Below, one piece after another: positions 1-8,121 of a DNA stretch of 39,816 bases (the first letter of the stretch is position 1; every line of letters starts with the position of its first letter). Under the pieces are notes generated by a model. The model ran no database searches. It saw nothing but the letters and a program-made list of their open reading frames with translations, and had not been told where the DNA came from. The position numbers were made by a program, and so were the translations under genes. The DNA lies in contig JAGBCY010000017.1 in the NCBI GenBank assembly GCA_017937765.1, forward strand, positions 1 to 39,816. The letters are read 5' to 3'. Origin of the DNA: Alistipes sp. Lineage in GTDB: Bacteria > Bacteroidota > Bacteroidia > Bacteroidales > Rikenellaceae.

Positions 1-654
<654 letters not shown>

Positions 655-733
655 TTAAGTTAAAAGGTTATTATAAAATGATTTACACTATTATTTCACT
701 GTTTACGGCAGACACCTGCCCGAAATATTTACA

Positions 734-741
734 CAAAGATA
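734..741 (-). promoter_or_regulatory. Candidate -7 element of gdhA
   Basis: The minus strand reads TATCTTTG, matching the Bacteroidota TAnnTTTG -7 consensus, about 90 nt before the gdhA start. I see no TTTG at the expected -33 spacing, so support is partial. Confidence 0.45.
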
Positions 742-801
742 GACAAATTATCCTAATTATGCCCACCTTTCCGTATTTTTTTCAGCAAAAACATCAAACA
801 A

Positions 802-838
802 CGAGCATTCGGCACCCCCAAAAAGCACCGAACACTCG
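802..838 (-). terminator. Terminator downstream of gcvT
   Basis: Bases 802-815 and 825-838 pair as a 14-bp stem. On the minus strand several pairs are G-U wobbles. The loop is T/G-rich, and a T-rich run follows on the minus strand. It lies just after the gcvT stop and before the gdhA promoter. Confidence 0.7.
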
Positions 839-851
839 TCCTATGTGTTAA

Positions 852-1946
852 TTATACGAAGGGCAAACGTACCACCTCAGCCTTCAAGAGACGGCCGCGA
901 ACAACAACGGCGATCTGTGTGCCAGCCTTTGCGAACTCGGGCTTAACGTAACCCATACCCACGCCGATCTTCAAGCAGGGCGACATCGTACCCGATGTCA
1001 CGTGGCCGATGACGTTACCCTCGAGGTCAGCCAACTCATACTCGTGACGTGGCACACCGCGGTCGATGAGCTTGAAGCCTACGAGCTTGCGGGTAACACC
1101 CTCCTTCTTCTGACGCTCCATAAGCTCGCGGTCGATGAAAGGCTTATTGTCGACGAACTTAGTGAGCCAGTTAAGGCCAGCCTCGATAGGCGACGTGGTA
1201 TCGTCGATATCGTTACCATAGAGGCAGAAGCCCTTCTCCAAACGCAACGTGTCGCGTGCGCCGAGGCCGATGTTCTTAAGGCCGAACTCCTCGCCTACCT
1301 TCCACATTGCCTCCCAGATAGTGTCGGCATCCTCGTTATACATATAGATCTCGCAACCGCCCGAGCCGGTGTAGCCCGTAGTCGAGAGGATCACCTCGCA
1401 ACCTGCCACCTTGCAGATCTTGAAGGTGTAGTACTCCATATCCTCAACCTGCTCCTCGGTCATCTTCTGCACGAGCTTCATAGCCAAAGGACCCTGGATA
1501 GCGAGCTGAGCGGTCTTATCCGAGCTATTCTCGAGCTCCTCGCCAGCCTTCATACCATACTCCTCACCCTGCTTGCAGATGTGAGCCCAGTCCTTCTCGA
1601 TGTTAGCAGCGTTCACGCAGAGCATATACTTCTCCTCGTTTATGCGATATACCAACACGTCGTCAACGATACCACCCTTACCGTTAGGCATTGTGGTGTA
1701 CTGAACCTTACCGTCGAACAAGTCGCACACGTTGTTTGTGGTGATGCGCTGCAAGAACTCCGTAGCACTGGGGCCCTTAACCCAGATCTCACCCATATGG
1801 CTCACGTCGAATACGCCACACTTCTCGCGTACGTTGATATGCTCGACGTTGATACCCGAGAACTCGATAGGCATATTGTAGCCTGCGAACTCTGCCATCT
1901 TTGCACCATTAGCGATATGGTACTTGGTAAATGCTGTAGTTTTCAT
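852..1946 (-). CDS. gcvT: Glycine cleavage system T protein (aminomethyltransferase)
   Basis: This 364-aa protein is full length for GcvT. It transfers the methylene group from the aminomethyl-lipoyl H protein to tetrahydrofolate and releases ammonia. Visible family features are the N-terminal [23 protein letters not shown] start, FDVSHMGEI, the Q-Y-T-x-M-x-N-x-G-G-I-V-D-D segment with the folate-site Asp, LxIQGP, the [14 protein letters not shown] block, and [18 protein letters not shown]. No other gcv gene lies in the window, so glycine cleavage is encoded in pieces. Only 45 nt separate it from the upstream GNAT gene on the same strand, so the two may be co-transcribed. A hairpin terminator follows at 838-802. 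Confidence 0.96.
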   Translation of the reverse strand: MKTTAFTKYHIANGAKMAEFAGYNMPIEFSGINVEHINVREKCGVFDVSHMGEIWVKGPSATEFLQRITTNNVCDLFDGKVQYTTMPNGKGGIVDDVLVYRINEEKYMLCVNAANIEKDWAHICKQGEEYGMKAGEELENSSDKTAQLAIQGPLAMKLVQKMTEEQVEDMEYYTFKICKVAGCEVILSTTGYTGSGGCEIYMYNEDADTIWEAMWKVGEEFGLKNIGLGARDTLRLEKGFCLYGNDIDDTTSPIEAGLNWLTKFVDNKPFIDRELMERQKKEGVTRKLVGFKLIDRGVPRHEYELADLEGNVIGHVTSGTMSPCLKIGVGMGYVKPEFAKAGTQIAVVVRGRLLKAEVVRLPFV

Positions 1947-1991
1947 TTAGTTTTTCGTTTTAAGTTGTTATGTCAATTTAGTCTCGTTAGT

Positions 1992-3257
1992 CTATTCTGT
2001 CTTAGTCTTAGTCTTAGTCTCAGTGGCTGCCGCCTCCTCGGTCTTAGGACGTGGCTTAAAGCCTACTCGTGGACAGCGCGTAAACTCCTTCGTGCGGTCG
2101 AAGAGGTAACGATAAGTTGTGTGAACCTTATGCTTACGAGCGCAGATGTAACGCTCGACCATACGGTTCATCACGGGGTTGAAGTCGCCAATCCACGCGA
2201 ACTCTATGGTGCGATACTCGTTACGCGGCGTGCGCACATAGCCATCAAGCATAGCCTTCATAAAGCCCGACTCTACGCCCTTACCCTGGAACTCGGGCGT
2301 GATGCCGAAGATGATGGCGAACACACGGTCGCACTTCTTTCTCACCTTCAAGTCCCACATCATACGCAACTTATTGATGATACCGAACTTACCGTTATAC
2401 TTACCGATAAGGCGGTTAAGGTCGGGAACCATAATGAAGAAGCCGATAGGCTCGTCGTTGAAGTACGAGAACCAGATGAGGTTACGGTCGACGATGGGAC
2501 GCATCGTATCGGCCATCTTGCGCGCCTCCTCCACGGTCATTGGCTGCACGCCCGTGAAGAGCGACCACGCCTTGTTGTATATCACGCGGAACTTCTCAAC
2601 GGCCGAGTAGAGGTCCTCGTCGCCGATAGGAGCGAAACGGTAGCCCAGTGTCGCCATAAGACGCTTAACACGCTCGTAGACAACCTCGTTAACATCATCG
2701 TCGTAGACCTTCCACACGTAGGTGTTCTGGTTAAAGTAGTTCTGGAAGCCGTAGTTCTCAAACAACTCCTTGTAGTATGGCGGGTTATAGGGATTCTCGA
2801 AGAGGGGCTGATACTCATAACCCTCAACCAGCAGACCCCACCACGCATCGCGCGAACCGAAGTTCACGGGGCCATCCATCGCCTCCATACCGCGCTTTAC
2901 GAGCCACTCGCGCGAGGCGTCGAACAGCACGTTAGCAAGCTCCTGATCGTCGATAGCCTCGAAGAAGCCACAACCACCCGTAGGCTGTTCGTAGCCATAG
3001 GCGTGGGTCTTGTCGTAGAACGCTGCGATACGACCTACGCACTCACCCTCAGAGTTATGCGCCACCCAGCGGATAGCCTCGCCATCCTGAAACAGCTTAT
3101 TCTTCGCGGGGTCGAACACCGCCTGTATCGAGCTATCGAACGGGCACACCCAATTAGGGTTACCCTTGTATATCTTCTTGGGCAAATCAAGGAACTCTCT
3201 CTCCAATCTCTTATCACCCAATCTCACTTCGTGAAGTGTGTACTTTGCCTTTGCCAT
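1992..3257 (-). CDS. Large GNAT-like N-acetyltransferase family protein (Bacteroidota type)
   Basis: The predicted protein is 421 aa from the ATG at 3257. The frame extends upstream to an ATG at 3305, but a TACCTTTG promoter element at 3301-3294 lies between the two, so the upstream codon cannot be on that transcript. The N-terminal part holds PVNFGSRDAWWGLLVEGY and NPPYYKELFENYGFQ, recognised from uncharacterised Bacteroidota proteins. The C-terminal half carries acetyltransferase-like features (PIGFFIMVPDL, then IIFGITPEFQGKGVESG, which resembles the acetyl-CoA pyrophosphate loop). The substrate is unknown. It ends in a (KT)n tail encoded by a hexanucleotide repeat. It sits upstream of gcvT on the same strand with no obvious functional link. 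Confidence 0.75.
   Translation of the reverse strand: MAKAKYTLHEVRLGDKRLEREFLDLPKKIYKGNPNWVCPFDSSIQAVFDPAKNKLFQDGEAIRWVAHNSEGECVGRIAAFYDKTHAYGYEQPTGGCGFFEAIDDQELANVLFDASREWLVKRGMEAMDGPVNFGSRDAWWGLLVEGYEYQPLFENPYNPPYYKELFENYGFQNYFNQNTYVWKVYDDDVNEVVYERVKRLMATLGYRFAPIGDEDLYSAVEKFRVIYNKAWSLFTGVQPMTVEEARKMADTMRPIVDRNLIWFSYFNDEPIGFFIMVPDLNRLIGKYNGKFGIINKLRMMWDLKVRKKCDRVFAIIFGITPEFQGKGVESGFMKAMLDGYVRTPRNEYRTIEFAWIGDFNPVMNRMVERYICARKHKVHTTYRYLFDRTKEFTRCPRVGFKPRPKTEEAAATETKTKTKTE
1999..2020 (-). repeat. CTTAGT hexanucleotide microsatellite inside the C-terminal codons
   Basis: Near-perfect CTTAGT repeats (three copies plus degenerate neighbours) encode the Lys-Thr alternation at the end of the GNAT-like protein. 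A gain or loss of one unit adds or removes two residues without shifting the frame. Confidence 0.7.
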
Positions 3258-3293
3258 AATTAGATCTCTTTTTAAGTCGTAGGTATAGACATA

Positions 3294-3301
3294 CAAAGGT
3301 A
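3294..3301 (-). promoter_or_regulatory. -7 promoter element for the GNAT-like gene
   Basis: The minus strand reads TACCTTTG, a perfect TAnnTTTG element, 36 nt before the ATG at 3257. It also rules out the upstream start codon at 3305. Confidence 0.7.
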
Positions 3302-3313
3302 ACACTTTTTTTC

Positions 3314-3360
3314 TAATTAGTAATTAGTAATTAGCAATTTTTTAATTAGTAATAGTAATA
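3314..3360. repeat. AATTAGT heptad repeats in a divergent intergenic region
   Basis: Several AATTAGT heptads and variants lie end to end between the GNAT-like gene and the response regulator. Related tracts occur at 6744-6774 and, degenerate, at 11786-11830. Confidence 0.7.
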
Positions 3361-3442
3361 CGGTGTGTGATTCTGCTGGTGACTGCGCCCCTGCTTTCCT
3401 ATTTATTTTCATTCATTTTAACTTCTTTTCAGAATTTTTACG

Positions 3443-3450
3443 TACCTTTG
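3443..3450 (+). promoter_or_regulatory. -7 promoter element immediately before the response regulator
   Basis: TACCTTTG matches the Bacteroidota -7 consensus. Only four nucleotides separate its last G from the ATG at 3455, so transcription should begin at or next to the start codon and give a leaderless or nearly leaderless mRNA. Confidence 0.65.
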
Positions 3451-3454
3451 GAGT

Positions 3455-4144
3455 ATGAAAATCTTGATTATAGAGGACGAACCATCCCTCAGAGAGCTTA
3501 TCGAGCGAGCGATGCGAAGCGAGGGCTATCGCACGGAGACCGCCGAGGACTTCATCTCAGCCGAGACGAAGCTCGCGGGCTATAACTACGACTGCATACT
3601 CCTCGACATTATGCTCCCCGGAGGCTCGGGACTCGACTTGTTGAAGAGGCTACGCACGGAGGGTCGCCGCGAGAATGTCATCATCATCTCGGCACGCGAC
3701 TCGGTTGACGACCGCGTGGATGGCCTCGAGTTAGGTGCCGACGACTACCTACCCAAGCCCTTCCATACCTCGGAGCTTGTGGCTCGTGTGCGCAGCGTAC
3801 TACGCCGCGGACGCACCGGAGGCAGCCTCACCATCGACATCGGCAACATATCGCTCGACCCCGCATCGCGCCGCGTGACCATCGACGGCCGAGTGGTTGA
3901 GCTGCTGAAAAAGGAGTTCGACATCCTGCTCTACTTTATGCAACGCCCCGAGCACCTCGTGGATAAGGCCGTGCTGGCCGAGGCCGTCTGGGGCGATTAC
4001 GCCGATGAGTCGGATAACTTCCACTTCGTATATGCTCAGATTAAGAACCTTAGGCGTAAGCTCGAGGATGCCGCTGCCGATATGTGCATCCGCTCGGTAT
4101 ACGGCTTTGGATATAAGTTTTCACCCGTCGACGCCGAAAAATAG
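3455..4144 (+). CDS. OmpR/PhoB-family response regulator
   Basis: This 229-aa protein has a receiver domain at about 1-115 and a winged-helix DNA-binding domain at about 128-225, the normal OmpR-family size. Receiver landmarks are the acidic pair in IIEDEP (residues 7-8), phospho-acceptor Asp51 in LLDIMLP, Ser79 in IIISA, and Lys101 in GADDYLPKPF. The C-terminal helix region shows LLKKEFDILLYFMQRPEHLVDKAVLAEAVWG, and the end is VYGFGYKF, typical of the winged-helix hairpin. The sensor kinase gene begins 8 nt after its stop, so the pair forms one operon. The promoter element ends 4 nt before the ATG. The regulated genes are not known; the two PepSY-like genes downstream are plausible. Confidence 0.95.
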   Translation: MKILIIEDEPSLRELIERAMRSEGYRTETAEDFISAETKLAGYNYDCILLDIMLPGGSGLDLLKRLRTEGRRENVIIISARDSVDDRVDGLELGADDYLPKPFHTSELVARVRSVLRRGRTGGSLTIDIGNISLDPASRRVTIDGRVVELLKKEFDILLYFMQRPEHLVDKAVLAEAVWGDYADESDNFHFVYAQIKNLRRKLEDAAADMCIRSVYGFGYKFSPVDAEK

Positions 4145-4152
4145 ATCTTACG

Positions 4153-5424
4153 ATGAGGCTCTCGTTACGCATACTCTCGACCTTGGCAATGACGCTGCTC
4201 CCGATAATGGCACTCTGGGGCACGCTCTTCTACTTCACTATGGTCCGCGAGATCAACGACGAGGCCGATGACTCGCTCGAGCAGTACGCCTCACTCATCA
4301 TCACACGTTGCCGCGAGGGCCGCGCGTTGCCGTCGCTCAACAGCGGTTCGAACAACAGCTACACGCTGCAGCCCGTCACCACAGCCGAGGCCGAGGCACA
4401 CCTAAGCCCCACGTTCCACGACGAGGAGATGTTCATCCCCGAGAAGAACGAGCGGGAGCCTGCGCGCGTGATGACCATCGCGTTCCGAGACAACGACGAC
4501 CGCTATCTGCTGCTCACCGTCGCCACGCCCACGTTCGAGAAGGACGACCTCGTGGAGACGATCCTCTGGTGGACCGTGTCGCTCTTCGCGCTGCTTATGA
4601 TCGTCGTTATCATCGTCTCTACCTTAAGCGTACGTCGCACACTGCGCCCCCTGTATGCCCTTCTCAGCTGGCTCGATGGCTATACCCCCGGTCAGGGGCA
4701 CCATACCATCCCCAACGACACCGACATCAAGGAGTTAAGCCGCCTGAACGAAGCTGCCGAGAGTGCCGTGAATCGCTCCGAGGATATGCTCGACAGGCAG
4801 AAGCAGTTTATCGGCAACGCCTCGCACGAGCTACAAACCCCGCTGGCCGTCGTTAGCAACCGCGTGGAGTACCTCATAAACCAGACCGCACCCACCGAGG
4901 AGCAGCTCACCGAGCTTGTCAAGATCGACCGATCGCTACGCCACAGCATACGCCTAAACCGCACCCTCCTGCAACTCGTCCGCATCGAGAGCGGCGAGGT
5001 TGCCGAGAGCGACGATGTTGACATCGCAGAGTTGGTGCGCGAGAGTGCGGACCGCTGCACGGAGATTTACGAGGATAGGGCTATGGAGTGTCAGGTCACC
5101 ACACCCGAACACCTATATATATACATCAACGAGACGCTCGCGCGCACGCTCATCAGCAACCTCATAAAGAATGCCTTTGTACACAGCGCGCCCCAGAGCC
5201 ACATCGAGGTCACGCTCCACGACGCCACGCTCCGCATATCGAACGACGGCACCGAGGCCTTGGACCACAGCCTCGTCTTCGACCGCTTCTATACCCAGAC
5301 CTCGCGCGAAGGCTCTACGGGTCTCGGTCTGGCCATCGTGAAGTCTATCTGCGACCACTACCGATATGGTCTTACCTACGACTACAAGAATGGTCGTCAT
5401 CACTTTACCGTGACCCTCAAGTAG
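4153..5424 (+). CDS. Membrane sensor histidine kinase
   Basis: This 423-aa HisKA-type kinase has a transmembrane helix at about 10-30, a periplasmic sensor region at about 31-135, and a second helix at about 138-160. The phospho-acceptor His is near residue 225 in NASHELQTPLA, the N box near 335 (NLIKNAFVHS), and the glycine-rich G2 box near 390 (STGLGLAIVKSICDHY). The canonical F box appears as VFDRFY. It should phosphorylate the response regulator encoded just upstream. The short periplasmic domain shows no named sensor fold that I recognise. It is followed by 241 bp without a gene and then by secreted PepSY-like proteins, an arrangement often seen with envelope-sensing systems. Confidence 0.94.
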   Translation: MRLSLRILSTLAMTLLPIMALWGTLFYFTMVREINDEADDSLEQYASLIITRCREGRALPSLNSGSNNSYTLQPVTTAEAEAHLSPTFHDEEMFIPEKNEREPARVMTIAFRDNDDRYLLLTVATPTFEKDDLVETILWWTVSLFALLMIVVIIVSTLSVRRTLRPLYALLSWLDGYTPGQGHHTIPNDTDIKELSRLNEAAESAVNRSEDMLDRQKQFIGNASHELQTPLAVVSNRVEYLINQTAPTEEQLTELVKIDRSLRHSIRLNRTLLQLVRIESGEVAESDDVDIAELVRESADRCTEIYEDRAMECQVTTPEHLYIYINETLARTLISNLIKNAFVHSAPQSHIEVTLHDATLRISNDGTEALDHSLVFDRFYTQTSREGSTGLGLAIVKSICDHYRYGLTYDYKNGRHHFTVTLK

Positions 5425-5482
5425 TCTCGGAGCACATACTACCTCAACGTACTCCCTCCTCGTTGCACCCATCACTTCCCCA

Positions 5483-5508
5483 ATGTGCGCACACCACCAC
5501 ACGCACAT
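5483..5508 (+). terminator. Weak hairpin after the histidine kinase
   Basis: ATGTGCG (5483-5489) pairs with CGCACAT (5502-5508). No T tract follows directly, so it is only a candidate for ending the regulator-kinase operon. The rest of 5425-5665 holds T-rich sequence and a possible promoter. Confidence 0.3.
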
Positions 5509-5611
5509 ATCCTCCTCGACGCACGCCCCTCCCACGATATAAAATTCTCTATTTTTATTATTTTTTTATCGTTGCGGGTGAAAATTTCAAATTCATTTCA
5601 AATTTGTGTAC

Positions 5612-5619
5612 GACCTTTG
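5612..5619 (+). promoter_or_regulatory. Candidate -7 element for the PepSY-like genes
   Basis: GACCTTTG differs from TAnnTTTG in the first two bases and lies about 46 nt before the ATG at 5666. No clear -33 TTTG is at the proper distance. Confidence 0.35.
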
Positions 5620-5665
5620 CAGTACGAAACAGATACAAAGTGTAATTAAAAGTTAATAAAAGATT

Positions 5666-6121
5666 ATGAAAAAGTTTTTTATTTTTACCGCAGCAGTGAT
5701 TCTCGCAACGACAGGTGCTTTGGCCGCTACAACAGGATGCAGCGACGACGATAAGCCCATCACCTTCAACGAACTTCCCGCCGAGGCAAAGAGCTTCGTA
5801 GAGCAGCATTTCGCCAAGGAGCAGGTGTCGCACGTGACACTCGACAACGATGTTATGGATAAGGATTACACCGTGGTGTTCCTCTCAGGCACGAAACTTG
5901 AGTTCAACGGCAATGGCGAGTGGAAGGAGGTAGACTGCCGTTACAGCGATGTCCCCGCAGCCATCGTCCCTGCAGCCATCAAGGAGTATGTCAAGGCCAA
6001 CTACCCCAACAGCAAGATCACGGAGCTGAAGCGCAAGCACGGCAACTGGGAGGCAAAAATCACGGGCGGCTTGGAGCTCACGTTCAATAAGGACTTCAAC
6101 CTTATCGACATCGACGACTAA
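5666..6121 (+). CDS. Secreted PepSY-like domain protein
   Basis: This 151-aa protein starts with MKKFFIFTAAVILATTGALA and continues ATTGCSDDDKP. Either signal peptidase cleavage after ALA or a lipobox ending at the Cys is possible. The mature part resembles the PepSY-like (DUF2874) fold of small Bacteroidota periplasmic proteins: a FNELPAEAKSFVEQHF helix, then beta-strands with DYTVVFLSGTKLEFNGNGEW, repeated as VPAAIKEYVKANYPNSKI and WEAKITGGLELTFNKDF, i.e. two tandem repeats of about 65 residues. Such proteins are often next to two-component systems, as here. The biochemical role is unknown; an inhibitor or envelope stress function is only speculation. Confidence 0.8.
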   Translation: MKKFFIFTAAVILATTGALAATTGCSDDDKPITFNELPAEAKSFVEQHFAKEQVSHVTLDNDVMDKDYTVVFLSGTKLEFNGNGEWKEVDCRYSDVPAAIVPAAIKEYVKANYPNSKITELKRKHGNWEAKITGGLELTFNKDFNLIDIDD

Positions 6122-6163
6122 TGGTAAAAAGAGATACGGTTACAATTAAAAGAATATAGGATT

Positions 6164-6658
6164 ATGAGAAAGTTAATGTTTGCAATTATCGCCCTCTGCG
6201 CAGCATCGGTAATGGTTGGCTGCGACGACGACAGGGCACCAAAGTCTACGCGCAACGCCTTCGAGGCACGCTATCCCAATGCCATAGATGTTGACTGGGA
6301 TAAGAAGCACGGCTACTCGGTTGCCGAGTTCCACATCAAGGGCCAGTGGGGCGAGTGCGAGGCGTGGTACACAAAGGATGGCGACTGGGTGATGACCTCG
6401 TTCGATATCCATTATAGCGACCTTCCCACCGCCGTACAGAGCTCGTTTGAGACGGAGTATGGCAAGGAGACCCCCGTCAGCGACGTCGAGCGTCTGGAGC
6501 GTAACAACGCCGACACCATCTACTTCATCGAGGCACAGATGGTCTACAACGGCTACCTTACAAGCCTTAATCTCGACTACGCTGAGGATGGCACGCTGCT
6601 ACGCACAAGCGTAGATGTCGAGGACTACGACAACGTATACTACTACTTGCCGTGGTAA
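6164..6658 (+). CDS. PepSY-like domain lipoprotein
   Basis: This 164-aa protein has a clear lipoprotein signal, MRKLMFAIIALCAASVMVGC, with lipobox Cys20 followed by three Asp, which fits a surface or outer-membrane lipoprotein. The mature part carries two PepSY-like repeats: STRNAFEARYPNAIDVDWDKKHGYSVAEF with WYTKDGDWVMTSFDI, then LPTAVQSSFETEYG with YFIEAQMVYNGY and LDYAEDGTLL. It lies 42 nt after the first PepSY-like gene and is probably co-transcribed with it, and the strong hairpin at 6677-6716 ends the unit. The two proteins look like paralogues. No function can be named. Confidence 0.8.
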   Translation: MRKLMFAIIALCAASVMVGCDDDRAPKSTRNAFEARYPNAIDVDWDKKHGYSVAEFHIKGQWGECEAWYTKDGDWVMTSFDIHYSDLPTAVQSSFETEYGKETPVSDVERLERNNADTIYFIEAQMVYNGYLTSLNLDYAEDGTLLRTSVDVEDYDNVYYYLPW

Positions 6659-6676
6659 TCGCGCCCGAAGGGCAAC

Positions 6677-6716
6677 AAAAAGGAAGAGCGACAGGTGTGT
6701 GTCGCTCTTCCTTTTT
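6677..6716 (+). terminator. Strong intrinsic terminator
   Basis: Bases 6677-6693 and 6700-6716 form a perfect 17-bp stem with a 6-nt loop (GGTGTG) and a terminal T run. The A run at its 5' side makes it usable in both directions. Confidence 0.92.
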
Positions 6717-6743
6717 TGTATGGCCACCGCTTTGGTTAACACC

Positions 6744-6774
6744 AATTAGTAATGAGTAATTAGTAATTAGTAAT
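6744..6774. repeat. AATTAGT heptad repeats
   Basis: AATTAGTAATGAGTAATTAG-type repeats continue to 6774. They are the same family as at 3314-3360 and, degenerate, at 11786-11830. Confidence 0.65.
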
Positions 6775-6807
6775 GGATTATTTGCGACAAAATATCCAGA
6801 CCTGTAC

Positions 6808-6937
6808 CTTCAATTTCTTGCGAGAAGAGTCGTATTTAGTGTCAACACGAGAAATGGCGAATGGGATATACTTGAATCCTATTCGCCATTCTGACCGAGG
6901 TACCGAGGTAGGTCCCTTACGCAAGAAATTTACAAGG
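6808..6937. repeat. About 130-bp element bounded by inverted repeats
   Basis: AATTTCTTGCG at 6812-6822 recurs inverted at 6920-6930. With a short gap the match extends outward to CCTT/AAGG. Inside lie a near-perfect hairpin (6853-6867 with 6876-6890) and a short direct repeat, ACCGAGGTACCGAGGTA, at 6894-6910. There is no ORF. It could be a small non-autonomous mobile element, a structured 3' region of hom, or a chance arrangement. Confidence 0.5.
6853..6890 (-). terminator. Hairpin downstream of the met operon
   Basis: A 15-bp stem with one mismatch and an 8-nt loop lies about 50 nt beyond the hom stop on the minus strand. No T tract follows, so termination is only a possibility. Confidence 0.35.
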
Positions 6938-6939
6938 AA

Positions 6940-8121
6940 TTAGTCAAACGGATAGGCCGCCACGAAACAATCCTTAACGCGCAACTCCTCCTGATGCGCC
7001 TTGAGGTTTGTGAGGGTGACATCGCCGATGATGTAGTTATACTCCTCGGATGAGTACTGCTCGCGTACCTTAAGGAAATTCAAGAGGTTACGCTCCTCAG
7101 CGGTCTTATAACGGAAGTAGACACGGAAGGTGTGGTCGGTGGTGTAGCGCGGGAGCACCGAGTCGTTACGCTTCTTATACTCGTAGCGATAGTTATAGGC
7201 ACAGGCCGTAATGTCGCTAAGCACGGCCGAGCCCGTAGGATGGCCACCGGCACCGCGGCCGAACATAAACTGCTTGTCGTAGAACAGACCCTTGATAACC
7301 ACACCGTTGAACTCGTCCTCAACGCTGTAAATATACTTATTGCGCGAGATAAGCTGCGGAAGGACACACATAATCAGTCGGTCGTCGATCTTCTCGACGT
7401 GGGCAACGAGCTTTATGCGGCGATCCTTCTCCAGCGCGAAGCGTATGTCCGAGTCGTTCATCGTCGAGATGCCGTAGGTGAGGATCTGCTCGGGGGCGAC
7501 GTAGACACCGAAGGCGTGGACAGTGATGATGATGAGCTTGAAGAGCGAGTCCCAGCCGTCGATATCGAGCGTAGGATTACTCTCGGCAAAGCCCAGATCC
7601 TGAGCCAACTTCAGGGCATCGCCATAGGACATATGCTCGTTAAATATCTTCGAGAGGATGAAGTTCGACGAGCCGTTAAGGATACCCTTCACCGAGCAGA
7701 GGAGGTCGTTGTCGTAGTACTCCTCGAGGTTACGAATCACGGGGATTGAGCCACACGCCGAGGCATCGTAGAGCAACGCTGTGTTGTACTGCTCCTGCAT
7801 ATCAATGAGTTCGGGCAGGTGGTGACCCAGCATCTTCTTGTTTCCCGACACCACAGGGGTGCGGTTCTTCAGCGCGCGCTTGACGATATCGTACGCAGCC
7901 TCGGCATCGTCGATAACCTCGACAACGAGGTTAATATCCTTGTCGTTGAAGATGTCGTCGGGATTGTCAGTGAACTCCGCTTTCACGCCACGGTTCTTGT
8001 TGATATCGCGCACACAGATGCGCTTGATATGCACCGTGTCGGAGTTGATGCGTCCCACAACGTCGTAGAGGCCACGGCCCACGTTACCAAAGCCAAAGAG
8101 GCCTATATTTAAGTTCTTCAT
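6940..8121 (-). CDS. hom: Homoserine dehydrogenase
   Basis: This 393-aa protein reduces aspartate semialdehyde to homoserine, the branch-point for methionine and threonine. The Rossmann motif GLFGFGNVGRGLYDVV is at the N terminus. The catalytic region includes SGNKKMLGHHLPEL, YDASACGSIPVI, KGILNGSSNFILSKI and LGFAESNPTLDIDGWDSLFKL, the usual substrate-site block with the Asp and Lys residues. A distinctive C-terminal extension of about 70 residues follows PTGSAVLSDI; I see no clear ACT domain. Its start overlaps the metX stop by 4 bp, showing translational coupling. It is the last gene of the metY-metX-hom operon and provides the substrate for MetX. Confidence 0.95.
   Translation of the reverse strand: MKNLNIGLFGFGNVGRGLYDVVGRINSDTVHIKRICVRDINKNRGVKAEFTDNPDDIFNDKDINLVVEVIDDAEAAYDIVKRALKNRTPVVSGNKKMLGHHLPELIDMQEQYNTALLYDASACGSIPVIRNLEEYYDNDLLCSVKGILNGSSNFILSKIFNEHMSYGDALKLAQDLGFAESNPTLDIDGWDSLFKLIIITVHAFGVYVAPEQILTYGISTMNDSDIRFALEKDRRIKLVAHVEKIDDRLIMCVLPQLISRNKYIYSVEDEFNGVVIKGLFYDKQFMFGRGAGGHPTGSAVLSDITACAYNYRYEYKKRNDSVLPRYTTDHTFRVYFRYKTAEERNLLNFLKVREQYSSEEYNYIIGDVTLTNLKAHQEELRVKDCFVAAYPFD

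Noticed and set aside
1002-3263. 753-aa plus-strand ORF
   Set aside because: It is antisense to gcvT and the GNAT-like gene, both with clear family motifs, and its own translation has no recognisable domain.
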